A stretch of 64,000 nt of DNA from Odoribacter laneus YIT 12061. GTDB lineage: Bacteria; Bacteroidota; Bacteroidia; Bacteroidales; Marinifilaceae. Below are positions 1-6,791 of the stretch, in pieces. Position 1 is the stretch's first letter. The number at the start of each line of letters is the position of its first letter. Made by a program: the position numbers and the translations under genes. The stretch spans positions 2,874,392 through 2,938,391 of the forward strand of contig NZ_JH594596.1 of assembly GCF_000243215.1 (NCBI RefSeq). The letters are read 5' to 3'. The notes beneath the pieces were generated by a model. The model ran no database searches and was not told the DNA's origin. It worked only from the letters and a program-made list of their open reading frames with translations.

Positions 1-118
1 TTCCTCCATCTTCCAATATATACTGGATCGGTTCGAACAAAGAATAGGGTACTTCTACATATTCCTTTTTTTCAAACTCAGCTTTAATGATCTCCCTTAA
101 CTGCTCTATTGTATACAT
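1..118 (-). CDS. Polyprenyl synthetase, N-terminal part only
   Basis: The first 39 codons of a leftward gene cut off by the window edge. The peptide begins MYTIEQLREI and continues to EPIQYILEDGG, the start of the trans-isoprenyl diphosphate synthase family in Bacteroidales, where the next residues are normally GKR(L/I)RP. The enzyme condenses isopentenyl diphosphate into longer prenyl diphosphates for quinones or cell-wall lipid carriers. The aspartate-rich catalytic motifs lie outside the window, so product chain length cannot be judged. The start is the ATG at 118, the first in frame. Confidence 0.75.
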   Translation of the reverse strand, partial: MYTIEQLREIIKAEFEKKEYVEVPYSLFEPIQYILEDGG

Positions 119-286
119 TATTTTTATTTTTAATAAAGTGCTAAATTATAAAAAGAAGCCGGAATATCAGCGAGAAGTCCCGTTTTTTTAATCTTATCCC
201 CTAAATTCACAAAACCCATAAATTTGTCCTGTTTTTTACAAAACGGCCTGAGAATTCGCTTTCACCTATATCCACTAAAAACAACA

Positions 287-330
287 CTCCAAATGTCCGT
301 TTTTCAGAAGGGAAAAACAGACATTTGGAG
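287..330 (-). terminator. Hairpin terminator after the alcohol dehydrogenase gene
   Basis: A long, nearly perfect inverted repeat: CTCCAAATGTC at 287-297 pairs with GACATTTGGAG at 320-330, extended by a T run against an A run. Read leftward it is followed by a T-rich stretch. It lies about 35 bp beyond the stop of the dehydrogenase gene. Confidence 0.7.
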
Positions 331-364
331 CATTCTCCCTTTATTAAAAAGTTTCCAGAATAAA

Positions 365-1507
365 TTATTTACAATTTTCCAATATCTTCCGGGCAACCGT
401 ACCTGTCACATCCTGGTCTTCCCCGTAGGCAGCTTTTCTGGCATTAAAACGTTTTTCTATTTCTAAAATCGTATCCTCACCGATTTGAACTTCATTCAAA
501 CGCGTTGCCAAACCTAAACTCTTGAAAAAAGATTCTGTCTTTTCAATCGCTCTTTCCGCCCGTTCAACTTCAGATCCTTTATTTATACCCCAAATCCGTT
601 CGCCATATTGAACCAATTTCGCCAGTTTCTTCTCCCGAAGTGTACGTAAAAGTCCCGGCAATACAATCGCCAAAGTAGCTCCATGCGTCAAACCGTGCAA
701 AGCCGTCAATTCATGTCCAATCATGTGAGTTGCCCAATCCTGACGTACACCCAAAGCAATAAATCCATTCAATCCCATTGTTGCACAAAGCATAAATTCA
801 GCCATTAATTCATAATTATCCTGTTTGCGGATAATATCGGGGGCAATTTCGATAAGAGTATGTAAAATTCCCTCCGCCCATCTGTCCATTAAACGGGATT
901 GACCGGGAGTAGTCATATACTGCTCCATAACATGCACAAAAGTATCTGCAATACCACAAGCTACCTGATGTATAGGCAAAGTAAACGTAACAGTAGGATC
1001 TAAAATAGAAAAAACCGGATACTTCGAATAGAAGGGATATTTTTCAGCTGTTTCTTTTCTGGATATAACCGCACCACTATTCATTTCAGAACCCGTAGCC
1101 GGAAGGGTCAGAACTGTTCCCATCGGTACTGCTGAAGCAGACCGTCCCTGTAAAACCAACTCCCATGCATCCCCTTCATACAACAAACCTGCTGCAATCA
1201 ATTTTGTCCCGTCTAAAACCGATCCGCCTCCGACCGCAAGCAAAAAATCCACCCCCTTCTCTTTCCCCAACTGAATTGCTTTCCGCAAAGTCTCCACTGT
1301 CGGATTTGCTTCTATTCCCCAAAATTCAATTACTTCAAATGACTCCAAAGCTTTTTTCACTTGTTCGTAAACACCGTTCTTCTTTACACTTCCTCCCCCG
1401 AAGGTCACCATCACCCGTTTTCCCTGCGGAATCTCTTTATTCAAATGAGAGATCATCCCTTTTCCGAAAATTAATTTTGTCGGATTTTGAAAAACAAAAT
1501 TTTCCAT
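365..1507 (-). CDS. Iron-containing alcohol dehydrogenase (butanol dehydrogenase/YqhD-like)
   Basis: A 380-residue protein of the group III metal-dependent alcohol dehydrogenases, the usual length. These cytosolic enzymes reduce aldehydes to alcohols with NAD(P)H. The nucleotide-binding half carries GGGSVKKNG (about residues 38-46) and GGGSVLDGTK (about 93-102), followed by LPATGSEMN. The metal half shows Asp and His in GIADTFVHVMEQYMTTP and two His in GHELTALHGLTHG, matching the four metal ligands of the family. Spacing and motifs are closest to NADPH-dependent YqhD/BdhA enzymes, but the substrate cannot be told. It appears monocistronic, with its own hairpin terminator. Confidence 0.9.
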   Translation of the reverse strand: MENFVFQNPTKLIFGKGMISHLNKEIPQGKRVMVTFGGGSVKKNGVYEQVKKALESFEVIEFWGIEANPTVETLRKAIQLGKEKGVDFLLAVGGGSVLDGTKLIAAGLLYEGDAWELVLQGRSASAVPMGTVLTLPATGSEMNSGAVISRKETAEKYPFYSKYPVFSILDPTVTFTLPIHQVACGIADTFVHVMEQYMTTPGQSRLMDRWAEGILHTLIEIAPDIIRKQDNYELMAEFMLCATMGLNGFIALGVRQDWATHMIGHELTALHGLTHGATLAIVLPGLLRTLREKKLAKLVQYGERIWGINKGSEVERAERAIEKTESFFKSLGLATRLNEVQIGEDTILEIEKRFNARKAAYGEDQDVTGTVARKILENCK

Positions 1508-1729
1508 AAAAATTGATTTTAATGTGTTTTATTATATTCGTTAAATTTCTCTTATCTTCGATTTTTCCCTTCTTTATCGGCCCCAATAAAATATTTTATC
1601 CACCAAAAGCTTCTGAACAAATATACGTAAATATTCTAAAACAGAAAATGCCTCTAAACCAGACCGCAAGCCGACGCCCCCCAACTGTCACCTCTCCCCC
1701 AATCTCTTAGAGATCAACTGACGCAAAAA

Positions 1730-1760
1730 TTACACATTAGGGACGTGCCCTAATGTGTAA
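1730..1760. repeat. Perfect 13-bp inverted repeat with 5-nt loop
   Basis: TTACACATTAGGG (1730-1742) and CCCTAATGTGTAA (1748-1760) are exact reverse complements around ACGTG. On the minus strand the stem is followed by five T, so it may end leftward transcription from the island. On the plus strand it is followed by an A-rich run. It could equally be a protein-binding palindrome. Confidence 0.6.
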
Positions 1761-1920
1761 AACAATAAAAAATTTTGTTCGATCCGTTACGGAGACTTTC
1801 CTCCCGTTCCTGTGGATACTTATTTCAAATTTGAACTCCTCTTTAAAACAAGTTTTGTAACCTACTTTTTCCTCTATATTTATTATTGAAACAACTGTAA
1901 GATGGGATTAAATCAGAATT

Positions 1921-1969
1921 CTATTTTAAAAATTCACATTACACCCTATCAATACGGACATTTTCTGTT
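1921..1969 (+). repeat. Dispersed intergenic repeat, copy R1 (shortened)
   Basis: Begins CTATTTTAAAAATTC and ends GGACATTTTCTG. It matches the copy at 7191-7250 at both ends but lacks about 8 bp from the middle (the TGGCTTTA part). It is part of a family whose other copies are at 7191, 36833, 40561 and 54208. Confidence 0.5.
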
Positions 1970-1979
1970 TTAGATAAAT

Positions 1980-2191
1980 GATCTGAAACTTTTGATACTG
2001 ATTCTCTGTATATATTTTTTACCGGTATTCGAGAAACTCGTCGGCTTATAGAGGATGGATTAAATTTTATTCCCTTTATCTACCTACAGAATAATTCATG
2101 GAAAAGGCCAACTTTTAGAGCGGATAGAAAAACAGTCGGCATAGCCCAGGATCGCCTGTTTATCCTTCTTAAAAAACAAAATAAACAATAA
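1980..2191 (+). pseudogene. Possible gene relic, start-less open frame
   Basis: About 70 codons are open in one frame, ending in TAA at 2189-2191. Readable stretches include DSLYIFFTGIRETRRLIEDG and RKTVGIAQDRLFILLKKQ. There is no start codon near its beginning and no recognised family. It lies just left of the island boundary and may be a decayed gene fragment, or chance. Confidence 0.2.
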
Positions 2192-2252
2192 ATATTTATA
2201 CAGATTAATAGTTTATTTTCTATGCTGATAGCATAAACAACGCTTTTGGAAA

Positions 2253-2290
2253 TGATTTGTAGCCGAGCCGGGAAATTAAACCGAATTATA
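2253..2290 (-). repeat. Partial copy of tRNA-Arg 3' end (putative attL)
   Basis: TTTGTAGCCGAGCCGGGAA here is identical to the 3' end of the tRNA-Arg gene at 6799-6870 plus adjacent flank; the exact match covers 22 bases (2253-2274 versus 6792-6813). Similarity fades over the next 16 bases (ATTAAACCGAATT against TCGAACCCGAATTT), which would be the T-arm. The copy keeps the orientation of the tRNA. A detached tRNA 3' end facing an intact tRNA is the usual footprint of tyrosine-recombinase integration. Confidence 0.75.
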
Positions 2291-2332
2291 TATTTCTTAT
2301 TCTCTGATAATTATGCCAATTTTTAAAGAATC

Positions 2333-2355
2333 GGGGGACGGATAAGGGACGGAAA
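2333..2355 (+). repeat. Island-end direct repeat, left copy
   Basis: Starts GGGGGACGGATAAG and continues GGACGGAAA. It matches 6673-6695 at about 20 of 23 positions in the same orientation. It lies about 43 bp inside the putative attL. It could be a recombinase arm-type site, but this is inference from position only. Confidence 0.5.
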
Positions 2356-2405
2356 ATTTGTAGGCATCCCTATATTTTAAACAGTCTTTTAAGTCCGTAT
2401 CCGAA

Positions 2406-3350
2406 TTAATAACACCTTTCAACTAAATGTACTGGTATATCTTTCAAATTTTTACTAACCAATATTTCCTTAATTTTATCAATCAAATTTTCATTTCTTA
2501 CATAAATACCTTTTAATGCCGCTTTAGGCAAAAACAATTCCTTATACCACTTATCATTATGTGGGTTCTGGTGAATGTCAGAAACATATTGCTCTATATC
2601 TTTACTGTTAACGTTTACCATTCTGTTACCTGAAAACTTTTTCAATCCCTCAATTATTTGTTCTTTACTTACACCTAATTCCTCAGATTTTTCGGTAAAA
2701 ATATTACACCATTCTAAATCCGGTACACCTAAAATTAACCGGGTTTCATTTTCTTTCTTATAATTAGCTTGTTTTATCCGGGGACAAAAAAACAGCAATA
2801 ACGCCAAAGCATGAAACAAACAAAAAAATTTCGGAACAGAATTACCTATATTTCCAGCATATACATAATAGCAATATTGGAAATTTATTAAATTCCAAAT
2901 TTCAAGCTCCGGTAAATCATACAAGCAATTGTAAAGGCTTAAGAAAAACTGTTTATTATCAACAGTTGCAATGTTCATTAATTCGTCATTCAGATTTAAC
3001 TCCAAAACCATTCCTACATCTTTACCTTTGGTATAACTTTGCCACATATATTCATCATCAGGACGAACAGTTAACGACACTACAAAAGGTTTAGGAAGAC
3101 TGGGATTCGATAAAACAATTGAAGGTTCAAAAAAATCAGCTATTTGATCTTCCTTAGGACGTCCTAAGCTATTTTCATGGTCCAATAAAGTCGATTTAAT
3201 CCACTCTAACCCATACTTAAATTCTTCCCCATCCTTAAAACAATCGTACCGCGAAGCCCAAAAACATATTTCTTTGTTTTTAACGGTATCATATTTCAGT
3301 ATACTTTCCAGTATATCAAAGTTTGTATAGTGATATAAAATATTATCCAT
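2406..3350 (-). CDS. DUF2971-like protein, island cargo
   Basis: A 314-residue soluble protein. The N-terminus has LYHYT at residues 5-9, then a stretch about a changing local state (ILKYDTVKNKEICFWASRYD) and MWQSYTKGKDVGMVLEL at about 104-120. This HYT plus W-x-x-Y-x-x-x-x-x-G-x-x-L/I layout is that of the DUF2971 family. DUF2971 proteins are common in bacterial accessory regions and their activity is not established. No signal peptide or membrane segment is seen. It is the last gene of the leftward set and starts at ATG 3350, 47 bp after the preceding gene. A role in defence is possible from context only. Confidence 0.6.
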   Translation of the reverse strand: MDNILYHYTNFDILESILKYDTVKNKEICFWASRYDCFKDGEEFKYGLEWIKSTLLDHENSLGRPKEDQIADFFEPSIVLSNPSLPKPFVVSLTVRPDDEYMWQSYTKGKDVGMVLELNLNDELMNIATVDNKQFFLSLYNCLYDLPELEIWNLINFQYCYYVYAGNIGNSVPKFFCLFHALALLLFFCPRIKQANYKKENETRLILGVPDLEWCNIFTEKSEELGVSKEQIIEGLKKFSGNRMVNVNSKDIEQYVSDIHQNPHNDKWYKELFLPKAALKGIYVRNENLIDKIKEILVSKNLKDIPVHLVERCY

Positions 3351-3396
3351 TTACTTTAAAATAGAAGGACAAAATACAAGTTCCTGTGTTCTATCT

Positions 3397-3945
3397 CTAA
3401 TTACCTTTTTGAACAATTGCATTTTTAATGCTTTGAAGTTCTAATCTTAGTTCATCAATCTGTTTTTGATTAATGGAGTGTGGTTTATTAGAAATATTTA
3501 AAGTCACTACACTTGTGATTAGTGTCAATAATATTGCAATTAATGAAATATATAAGCTATTCCGAGAAATTTTTACAGTATTATAATTGAAAAAACAGGA
3601 AGATGCCATATTTTCAAAAATTTGAGTCTTTAATGCTATCTTACCATCTTCTGTAAGACGCATTAATAAATTATTCTTTTCTTTATCATTTTTGATTTCA
3701 ATAAAATTCATTTTATACAGAAATAAATATACTTGGCCAAAATCCCAAGCAGTTGCATTGAAATAAAAATATTGAGGTATAAGACGAAAAATACTTTTTT
3801 CAACTTCATCATAAACATGGTATCTCCCGTCAAATAGTTCTTCTAATAATAAATAAGATATTACATTCCTATAATAAAAAGTTAGAGATACTTGTTTTGT
3901 AGTATTCTTATTTCCAATCTTAAATTTCTTTGTTTGTTTAGCCAT
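3397..3945 (-). CDS. Unknown protein with C-terminal membrane anchor
   Basis: About 182 residues from the chosen ATG at 3945 (MAKQTKKF). An upstream in-frame ATG at 4029 would add 28 residues and overlap the preceding gene by 44 bp, so it is less likely. The first 130 residues look soluble, with a possible winged-helix-like stretch (VYLFLYKMNFIEIKNDKEKNNLLMRLTEDG resembles a wing, cited here only as a shape). One hydrophobic helix follows (SLYISLIAILLTLITSVVTL), then a short helical tail (QKQIDELRLELQSIKNAI) that could form a coiled coil. No family was recognised. It probably acts with the upstream membrane-anchored gene. Confidence 0.6.
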   Translation of the reverse strand: MAKQTKKFKIGNKNTTKQVSLTFYYRNVISYLLLEELFDGRYHVYDEVEKSIFRLIPQYFYFNATAWDFGQVYLFLYKMNFIEIKNDKEKNNLLMRLTEDGKIALKTQIFENMASSCFFNYNTVKISRNSLYISLIAILLTLITSVVTLNISNKPHSINQKQIDELRLELQSIKNAIVQKGN

Positions 3946-3985
3946 TATATTTGAAATTGAAAAGTTTATCTCTTTAATTCTATTC

Positions 3986-4630
3986 CTAATTTTGTTGTCG
4001 AAACAATCTATCTTTGTAAATCTTACCAAGGTTTTCTAACTCTATTTTTATTTCTTTTTCAGTTGAATAATGATCAAAAAGGATTCCTTTTAACAGTATT
4101 TTTGAATAAGTATTTTTCTGAACTACTCCTTCAATTACGTATAACCCATTTATCACTTTAGATTTTCCATATTGGATATAATTAATTTCAAAACCAACAG
4201 GAAAACCAAAATCCCCGATGACAACCGTATTAGAATCATTGTATATATTTTCCTCTGCTATTTCTGCCAGCTTATATTTAAATACTGCCAAATACAACGT
4301 GAGAGCAGGATGCTCAATAATCCATTCATCGTCATCTTTGTTAAAAATATTTTTTGGAAAAAAAGCCCGTATTCTTTGAATACGAATATCCTCATTGATT
4401 GCAGAGATTCTAATTTGATCTAAGCTATCAATAACATGAAATTCTAAAATAGGATATTCTTTATTATTCTGCTGTTCCTGAGTTATTTTTAATAATTTCT
4501 TTGAAATAATTGTATTTTCCCAAGTAAAAAAAACTACTACTATAGCAGTAATAATTCCTATAGTTTGAATCAAATCTTTATACCTCTTACACCAGTAGTT
4601 TAATCTTTCTATAATATGAATTTTCCTCAT
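3986..4630 (-). CDS. Unknown protein with N-terminal membrane anchor
   Basis: 214 residues. One hydrophobic segment at about residues 19-38 (DLIQTIGIITAIVVVFFTW) is followed by a short helix (SKKLLKITQEQQNN) and a mixed, probably beta-rich domain to the C-terminus. The predicted topology is a single anchor with most of the protein on one side of the membrane. No family was recognised. It is the first gene of the leftward trio with the genes at 3397 and 2406. Only 24 bp separate its start from the terminator of the XRE gene, so it must use a promoter inside that gene or depend on read-through. Confidence 0.6.
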   Translation of the reverse strand: MRKIHIIERLNYWCKRYKDLIQTIGIITAIVVVFFTWENTIISKKLLKITQEQQNNKEYPILEFHVIDSLDQIRISAINEDIRIQRIRAFFPKNIFNKDDDEWIIEHPALTLYLAVFKYKLAEIAEENIYNDSNTVVIGDFGFPVGFEINYIQYGKSKVINGLYVIEGVVQKNTYSKILLKGILFDHYSTEKEIKIELENLGKIYKDRLFRQQN

Positions 4631-4654
4631 TAATGATAGTTTTACATTAACAAA

Positions 4655-4675
4655 AAAGCGGCTTTTAACCGCTTT
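4655..4675 (-). terminator. Terminator of the XRE regulator gene
   Basis: AAAGCGG and CCGCTTT form a 7-bp stem around a 7-nt loop. Reading leftward the stem runs straight into TTTTTT. It lies 20 bp after the stop of the regulator and just before the membrane-protein gene. Confidence 0.65.
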
Positions 4676-4694
4676 AACTTAAAACATTAAGGGC

Positions 4695-5096
4695 TTACTT
4701 TTTATCCCTAAACGCTTCCTGCAATAAGCTAACTTTTTCCTGCTCGGCTTTCAGCATACGCTCATAAAGTTCAACAACTTTATCTATTGGGTTGAAAATA
4801 GGATAATAGCTTATAGAAGTGGAAGTATCATGACTGTTAAAAGTATTCGCAACAATATTTACCGCTGCTTCATCAGTCATATTTTTAAGTGCTTCTACCG
4901 GAATTTGTAAAACTGCCGCAACTTTATTCAGCGTTTTTTCATCAATTTGCTCTTTTTGCTCCAAGTCGGAAAATGCTTGTTGTGTCATATTCAATTCAGC
5001 AGCAAGTGCTTCTTGCTTGACTCCAAGAATATCCCTGAAACGTTTAATATTCCTTCCCTGATGTACTCTCAGCATAATTACTGTATCAGCATTCAT
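4695..5096 (-). CDS. XRE-family (HTH_3) transcriptional regulator
   Basis: 133 residues. Residues 11-65 form a classic Cro/C1 helix-turn-helix: GRNIKRFRDILGVKQEALA, then MTQQAFSDLEQ as turn and recognition helix. A conserved-looking linker follows (NTFNSHDTSTSISYYPIFNP) and a C-terminal helical stretch (VVELYERMLKAEQEKVSLLQ) likely to dimerise the protein. This single-domain design is widespread in Bacteroidetes. An alternative start is Met8 (ATG at 5075). The gene faces a five-half-site operator array across a divergent promoter, so it probably represses itself and the genes to the right. Confidence 0.85.
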   Translation of the reverse strand: MNADTVIMLRVHQGRNIKRFRDILGVKQEALAAELNMTQQAFSDLEQKEQIDEKTLNKVAAVLQIPVEALKNMTDEAAVNIVANTFNSHDTSTSISYYPIFNPIDKVVELYERMLKAEQEKVSLLQEAFRDKK

Positions 5097-5149
5097 ATAT
5101 TAAGTTTTTAAAAGTTGACAAATTAAAATGTCTGTAAAGATACACATTT

Positions 5150-5196
5150 GTTGTTATTTACAACCACGCCGGTTGTGTTTTACAACCTCCCGTTGT
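5150..5196. promoter_or_regulatory. Operator array of five GTTGT/ACAAC half-sites
   Basis: Half-sites alternate in orientation: GTTGT 5150, ACAAC 5160, GTTGT 5172, ACAAC 5182, GTTGT 5192. Spacing is 10, 12, 10 and 10 bp, close to one helical turn each. Adjacent pairs form palindromes such as ACAACC-n5-GGTTGT and TTTTACAAC-n5-GTTGTAAAA. The array sits in the 193-bp divergent region between the XRE gene and the gene at 5290. It is a likely binding site for the XRE protein, which would cover promoters in both directions. Confidence 0.75.
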
Positions 5197-5289
5197 AAAA
5201 TACCTCCTCCAATCTTCCCTACTTTGCTGAAAAATCACACTTATGTAAAGTAATAAAAAAAGAAGAAGAAATCAAAACGGAACCCCATC

Positions 5290-5544
5290 ATGAGCATTTA
5301 CACCGACAAAATAGCCCGCTTGGTATGGCTGATTGAGCAGCTTAAACGCTATTCCTTCGACGACCTGCTCGATTTGCTTGAAGTGGCGCATGTGGAATAC
5401 ATTCTGGATATACCGGAAATCGCCGACCGCAACTGGGAGAAGGATCATTCCCTGTATCAGAAAACCTTCCTTCGCTTCCTCAATATCTGCATTTCCACTT
5501 ATGAAAAAGCACTGAAACAACTGAAAGAAAAACAAGCTCACTAA
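5290..5544 (+). CDS. Small unknown protein, island cargo
   Basis: 84 residues, largely helical by eye: SIYTDKIARLVWLIEQLKRY, then an acidic stretch (FDDLLDLLEVAHVEY) and a lysine-rich C-terminus (YEKALKQLKEKQAH). No family was recognised. It starts at ATG 5290 just right of the operator array and is followed after 10 bp by the gene at 5555, so the two are probably cotranscribed and controlled by the divergent XRE regulator. The codon use is slightly more G/C-rich than that of the A/T-rich leftward genes of the island. Confidence 0.6.
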   Translation: MSIYTDKIARLVWLIEQLKRYSFDDLLDLLEVAHVEYILDIPEIADRNWEKDHSLYQKTFLRFLNICISTYEKALKQLKEKQAH

Positions 5545-5554
5545 ACTGAAAATC

Positions 5555-6157
5555 ATGGCAACAAAAGAAGAAATCTACAACATCCGTGTTGGCAGGCATT
5601 CCCTGCAACAAGTTTCTCTCGGGCAACTGAAAATGATTCAAAATCTGATTCACGATTTCTTTACAAAAGAAGACTGGATTCCGCTTGCCGCCGCTGCAAC
5701 AAATCCGAACCTCCTTTCTCCCAATATGATTTTCATTGCAAAAGATACCTGTTTCGACAGTCGCACCCGTGATTTTCAAACGGAGTATAGCGTCCATATC
5801 GGTAAAGATGCTCTTACCAATATTTCAGCCAAAGACCTAATAAACCTCTATTTTACCCTTCGTTCTTTCCTGTTCCGTTCAGAGGAACTCCCGACAGAAT
5901 CCACTGAAGACATTCAAAATCAGTTGATTAAAGACGAAAGAAAACTTTTAATTGAAATTACGGATAAAGCCTTTGACGATTACCTCATACAAGCATACAA
6001 GTTACCGATGCAAGTTGCTTTTCAACTTGTGATAATCGTTTTTCTAAATTGGAAAAGCCCATTTGTAAATAATTTTAGATTTGACAAATGGGCATGCGCA
6101 AGCCCTTGTTTTTGTTATAACAAGGGCGAAAATAAAGGAAGTGAAACAGTAGGTTAA
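5555..6157 (+). CDS. Unknown protein, C-terminus probably disrupted
   Basis: 200 residues as read. The first 150 look like a normal soluble protein (HSLQQVSLGQLKMIQNL, then an acidic region STEDIQNQLIKDERKLL). From about residue 151 the character changes to PMQVAFQLVIIVFLNW and a Cys-rich tail WACASPCFCYNKGENKG. That tail is encoded by three consecutive perfect hairpins (6011-6127), so the reading frame probably runs out of the original gene into non-coding or inserted DNA. No family was recognised. It is likely cotranscribed with the gene at 5290. Confidence 0.5.
   Translation: MATKEEIYNIRVGRHSLQQVSLGQLKMIQNLIHDFFTKEDWIPLAAAATNPNLLSPNMIFIAKDTCFDSRTRDFQTEYSVHIGKDALTNISAKDLINLYFTLRSFLFRSEELPTESTEDIQNQLIKDERKLLIEITDKAFDDYLIQAYKLPMQVAFQLVIIVFLNWKSPFVNNFRFDKWACASPCFCYNKGENKGSETVG
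6011..6127. repeat. Cluster of three perfect hairpins
   Basis: Hairpin A: CAAGTTG 6011-6017 with CAACTTG 6023-6029. Hairpin B: GCCCATTTGT 6057-6066 with ACAAATGGGC 6084-6093. Hairpin C: GCCCTTGTT 6102-6110 with AACAAGGGC 6119-6127. B and C share GCCC/GGGC bases and are only 8 bp apart. No T-tract follows on the plus strand, so simple terminators are unlikely. Possible roles are a folded-DNA recombination or mobilisation site, or a structured RNA. Confidence 0.6.
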
Positions 6158-6167
6158 TATAGAGATA

Positions 6168-6281
6168 TTAAGGTCTTAATCGGTTTTCAATGTTTTTCAG
6201 ATGTTTGATATATTTATTGATGGTTTCCGATCCTTTAGGGAAAATTTCGTTAGCCTGAGCATTGGCAGATGATAAGTTCGC
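6168..6281 (-). pseudogene. Remnant of an unidentified gene (C-terminal end)
   Basis: An open stretch of 37 codons ends in TAA at 6168-6170 and reads ANAQANEIFPKGSETINKYI then KHLKNIENRL. It has protein-like composition but is preceded by an in-frame TAG and has no start. A neighbouring frame upstream (VILISQRKNTDIG) also looks coding, suggesting a frameshifted relic. The family was not recognised. Confidence 0.3.
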
Positions 6282-6341
6282 CTATGTCAGTATTTTTCCT
6301 TTGGGAGATAAGAATAACTTATTTGCACCGCAAACCGCTTG

Positions 6342-6653
6342 CTAGTTCGGAGTAATTAAATTCCGGTAATTAAGCATAGAAAAGAAATATGCTAACAACT
6401 TATTATTATTGGTTTGTAAAGGGGTATTTAATTCACAGGCAAATAATTTTTTCAGTAATTCAGGTATAACAGATATATTAAACAGCCGGACTTCATTTAT
6501 ACCTTCTGCTAAAATTTCCAAATCTTCCTCATCTAAAAGACTTTCAAACGTCTTTTTAATGATAGATTTCGGTTGTTTTCCTTCTTCAGATTCGTTAATA
6601 ACCGAAATAATGGTTGTATTAAATTCCTCATGCAACTTTTTAAAATCTTCCAA
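6342..6653 (-). CDS. Small unknown acidic protein, island cargo
   Basis: 103 residues: an acidic helical start (MEDFKKLHEEFNTTIISVIN), a middle DLEILAEGINEVRLFNISVI and an ending with LLAYFFSMLNYRNLITPN. No family, signal peptide or clear membrane span is seen. It is the last gene of the island before the tRNA. It may be a complete small gene or a trimmed remnant; a short clean protein with a plausible ATG favours a real gene. Confidence 0.45.
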   Translation of the reverse strand: MEDFKKLHEEFNTTIISVINESEEGKQPKSIIKKTFESLLDEEDLEILAEGINEVRLFNISVIPELLKKLFACELNTPLQTNNNKLLAYFFSMLNYRNLITPN

Positions 6654-6672
6654 AGCAAAACGGTCTTGAAAG

Positions 6673-6695
6673 GGGGGACGGATAAGAGAGGGAAA
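6673..6695 (+). repeat. Island-end direct repeat, right copy
   Basis: Starts GGGGGACGGATAAG and continues AGAGGGAAA, matching the copy at 2333 at about 20 of 23 bases. It lies about 97 bp inside the tRNA end of the island. Confidence 0.5.
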
Positions 6696-6791
6696 TTAAA
6701 AAATAAGAGAAAATAAAGCAAAAACACCTTTTTGAAATTTCAGCTAATTTACTATTTTTTCAGATGTTTATTTGTTTTCTCTTATTATCAG

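Larger units (their letters stand above)
1508..2252. other. Long intergenic stretch without a convincing gene
   Basis: This 745-bp stretch between the dehydrogenase gene and the island boundary contains the leftward promoter region of the dehydrogenase, a perfect hairpin (1730-1760), a copy of a dispersed repeat (1921-1969) and an open but start-less frame (1980-2191). No full-length gene, tRNA or known RNA was recognised. Two near matches to a DnaA box occur (1596-1604 and 1811-1819) but are too few to suggest an origin. Confidence 0.6.

Noticed and set aside
224-466. Rightward open frame of 80 codons
   Set aside because: It reads through the terminator hairpin and the antisense end of the dehydrogenase gene; Phe/Leu-rich composition typical of shadow frames.
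1596-1819. Two near DnaA boxes (TTATCCACC and GTATCCACA complement) as a replication origin
   Set aside because: Only two imperfect boxes 215 bp apart, no AT-rich unwinding array and no dnaA or other origin gene nearby.
5272-5556. Leftward open frame of 94 codons opposite the 5290 gene
   Set aside because: Complete overlap with a better rightward gene that has an operator and a tandem partner; Phe-rich start typical of an antisense frame.
6342-6700. Alternative rightward frame over the small gene near the tRNA
   Set aside because: Composition (Ser-rich shadow of acidic codons) and lack of any upstream signal favour the leftward frame.
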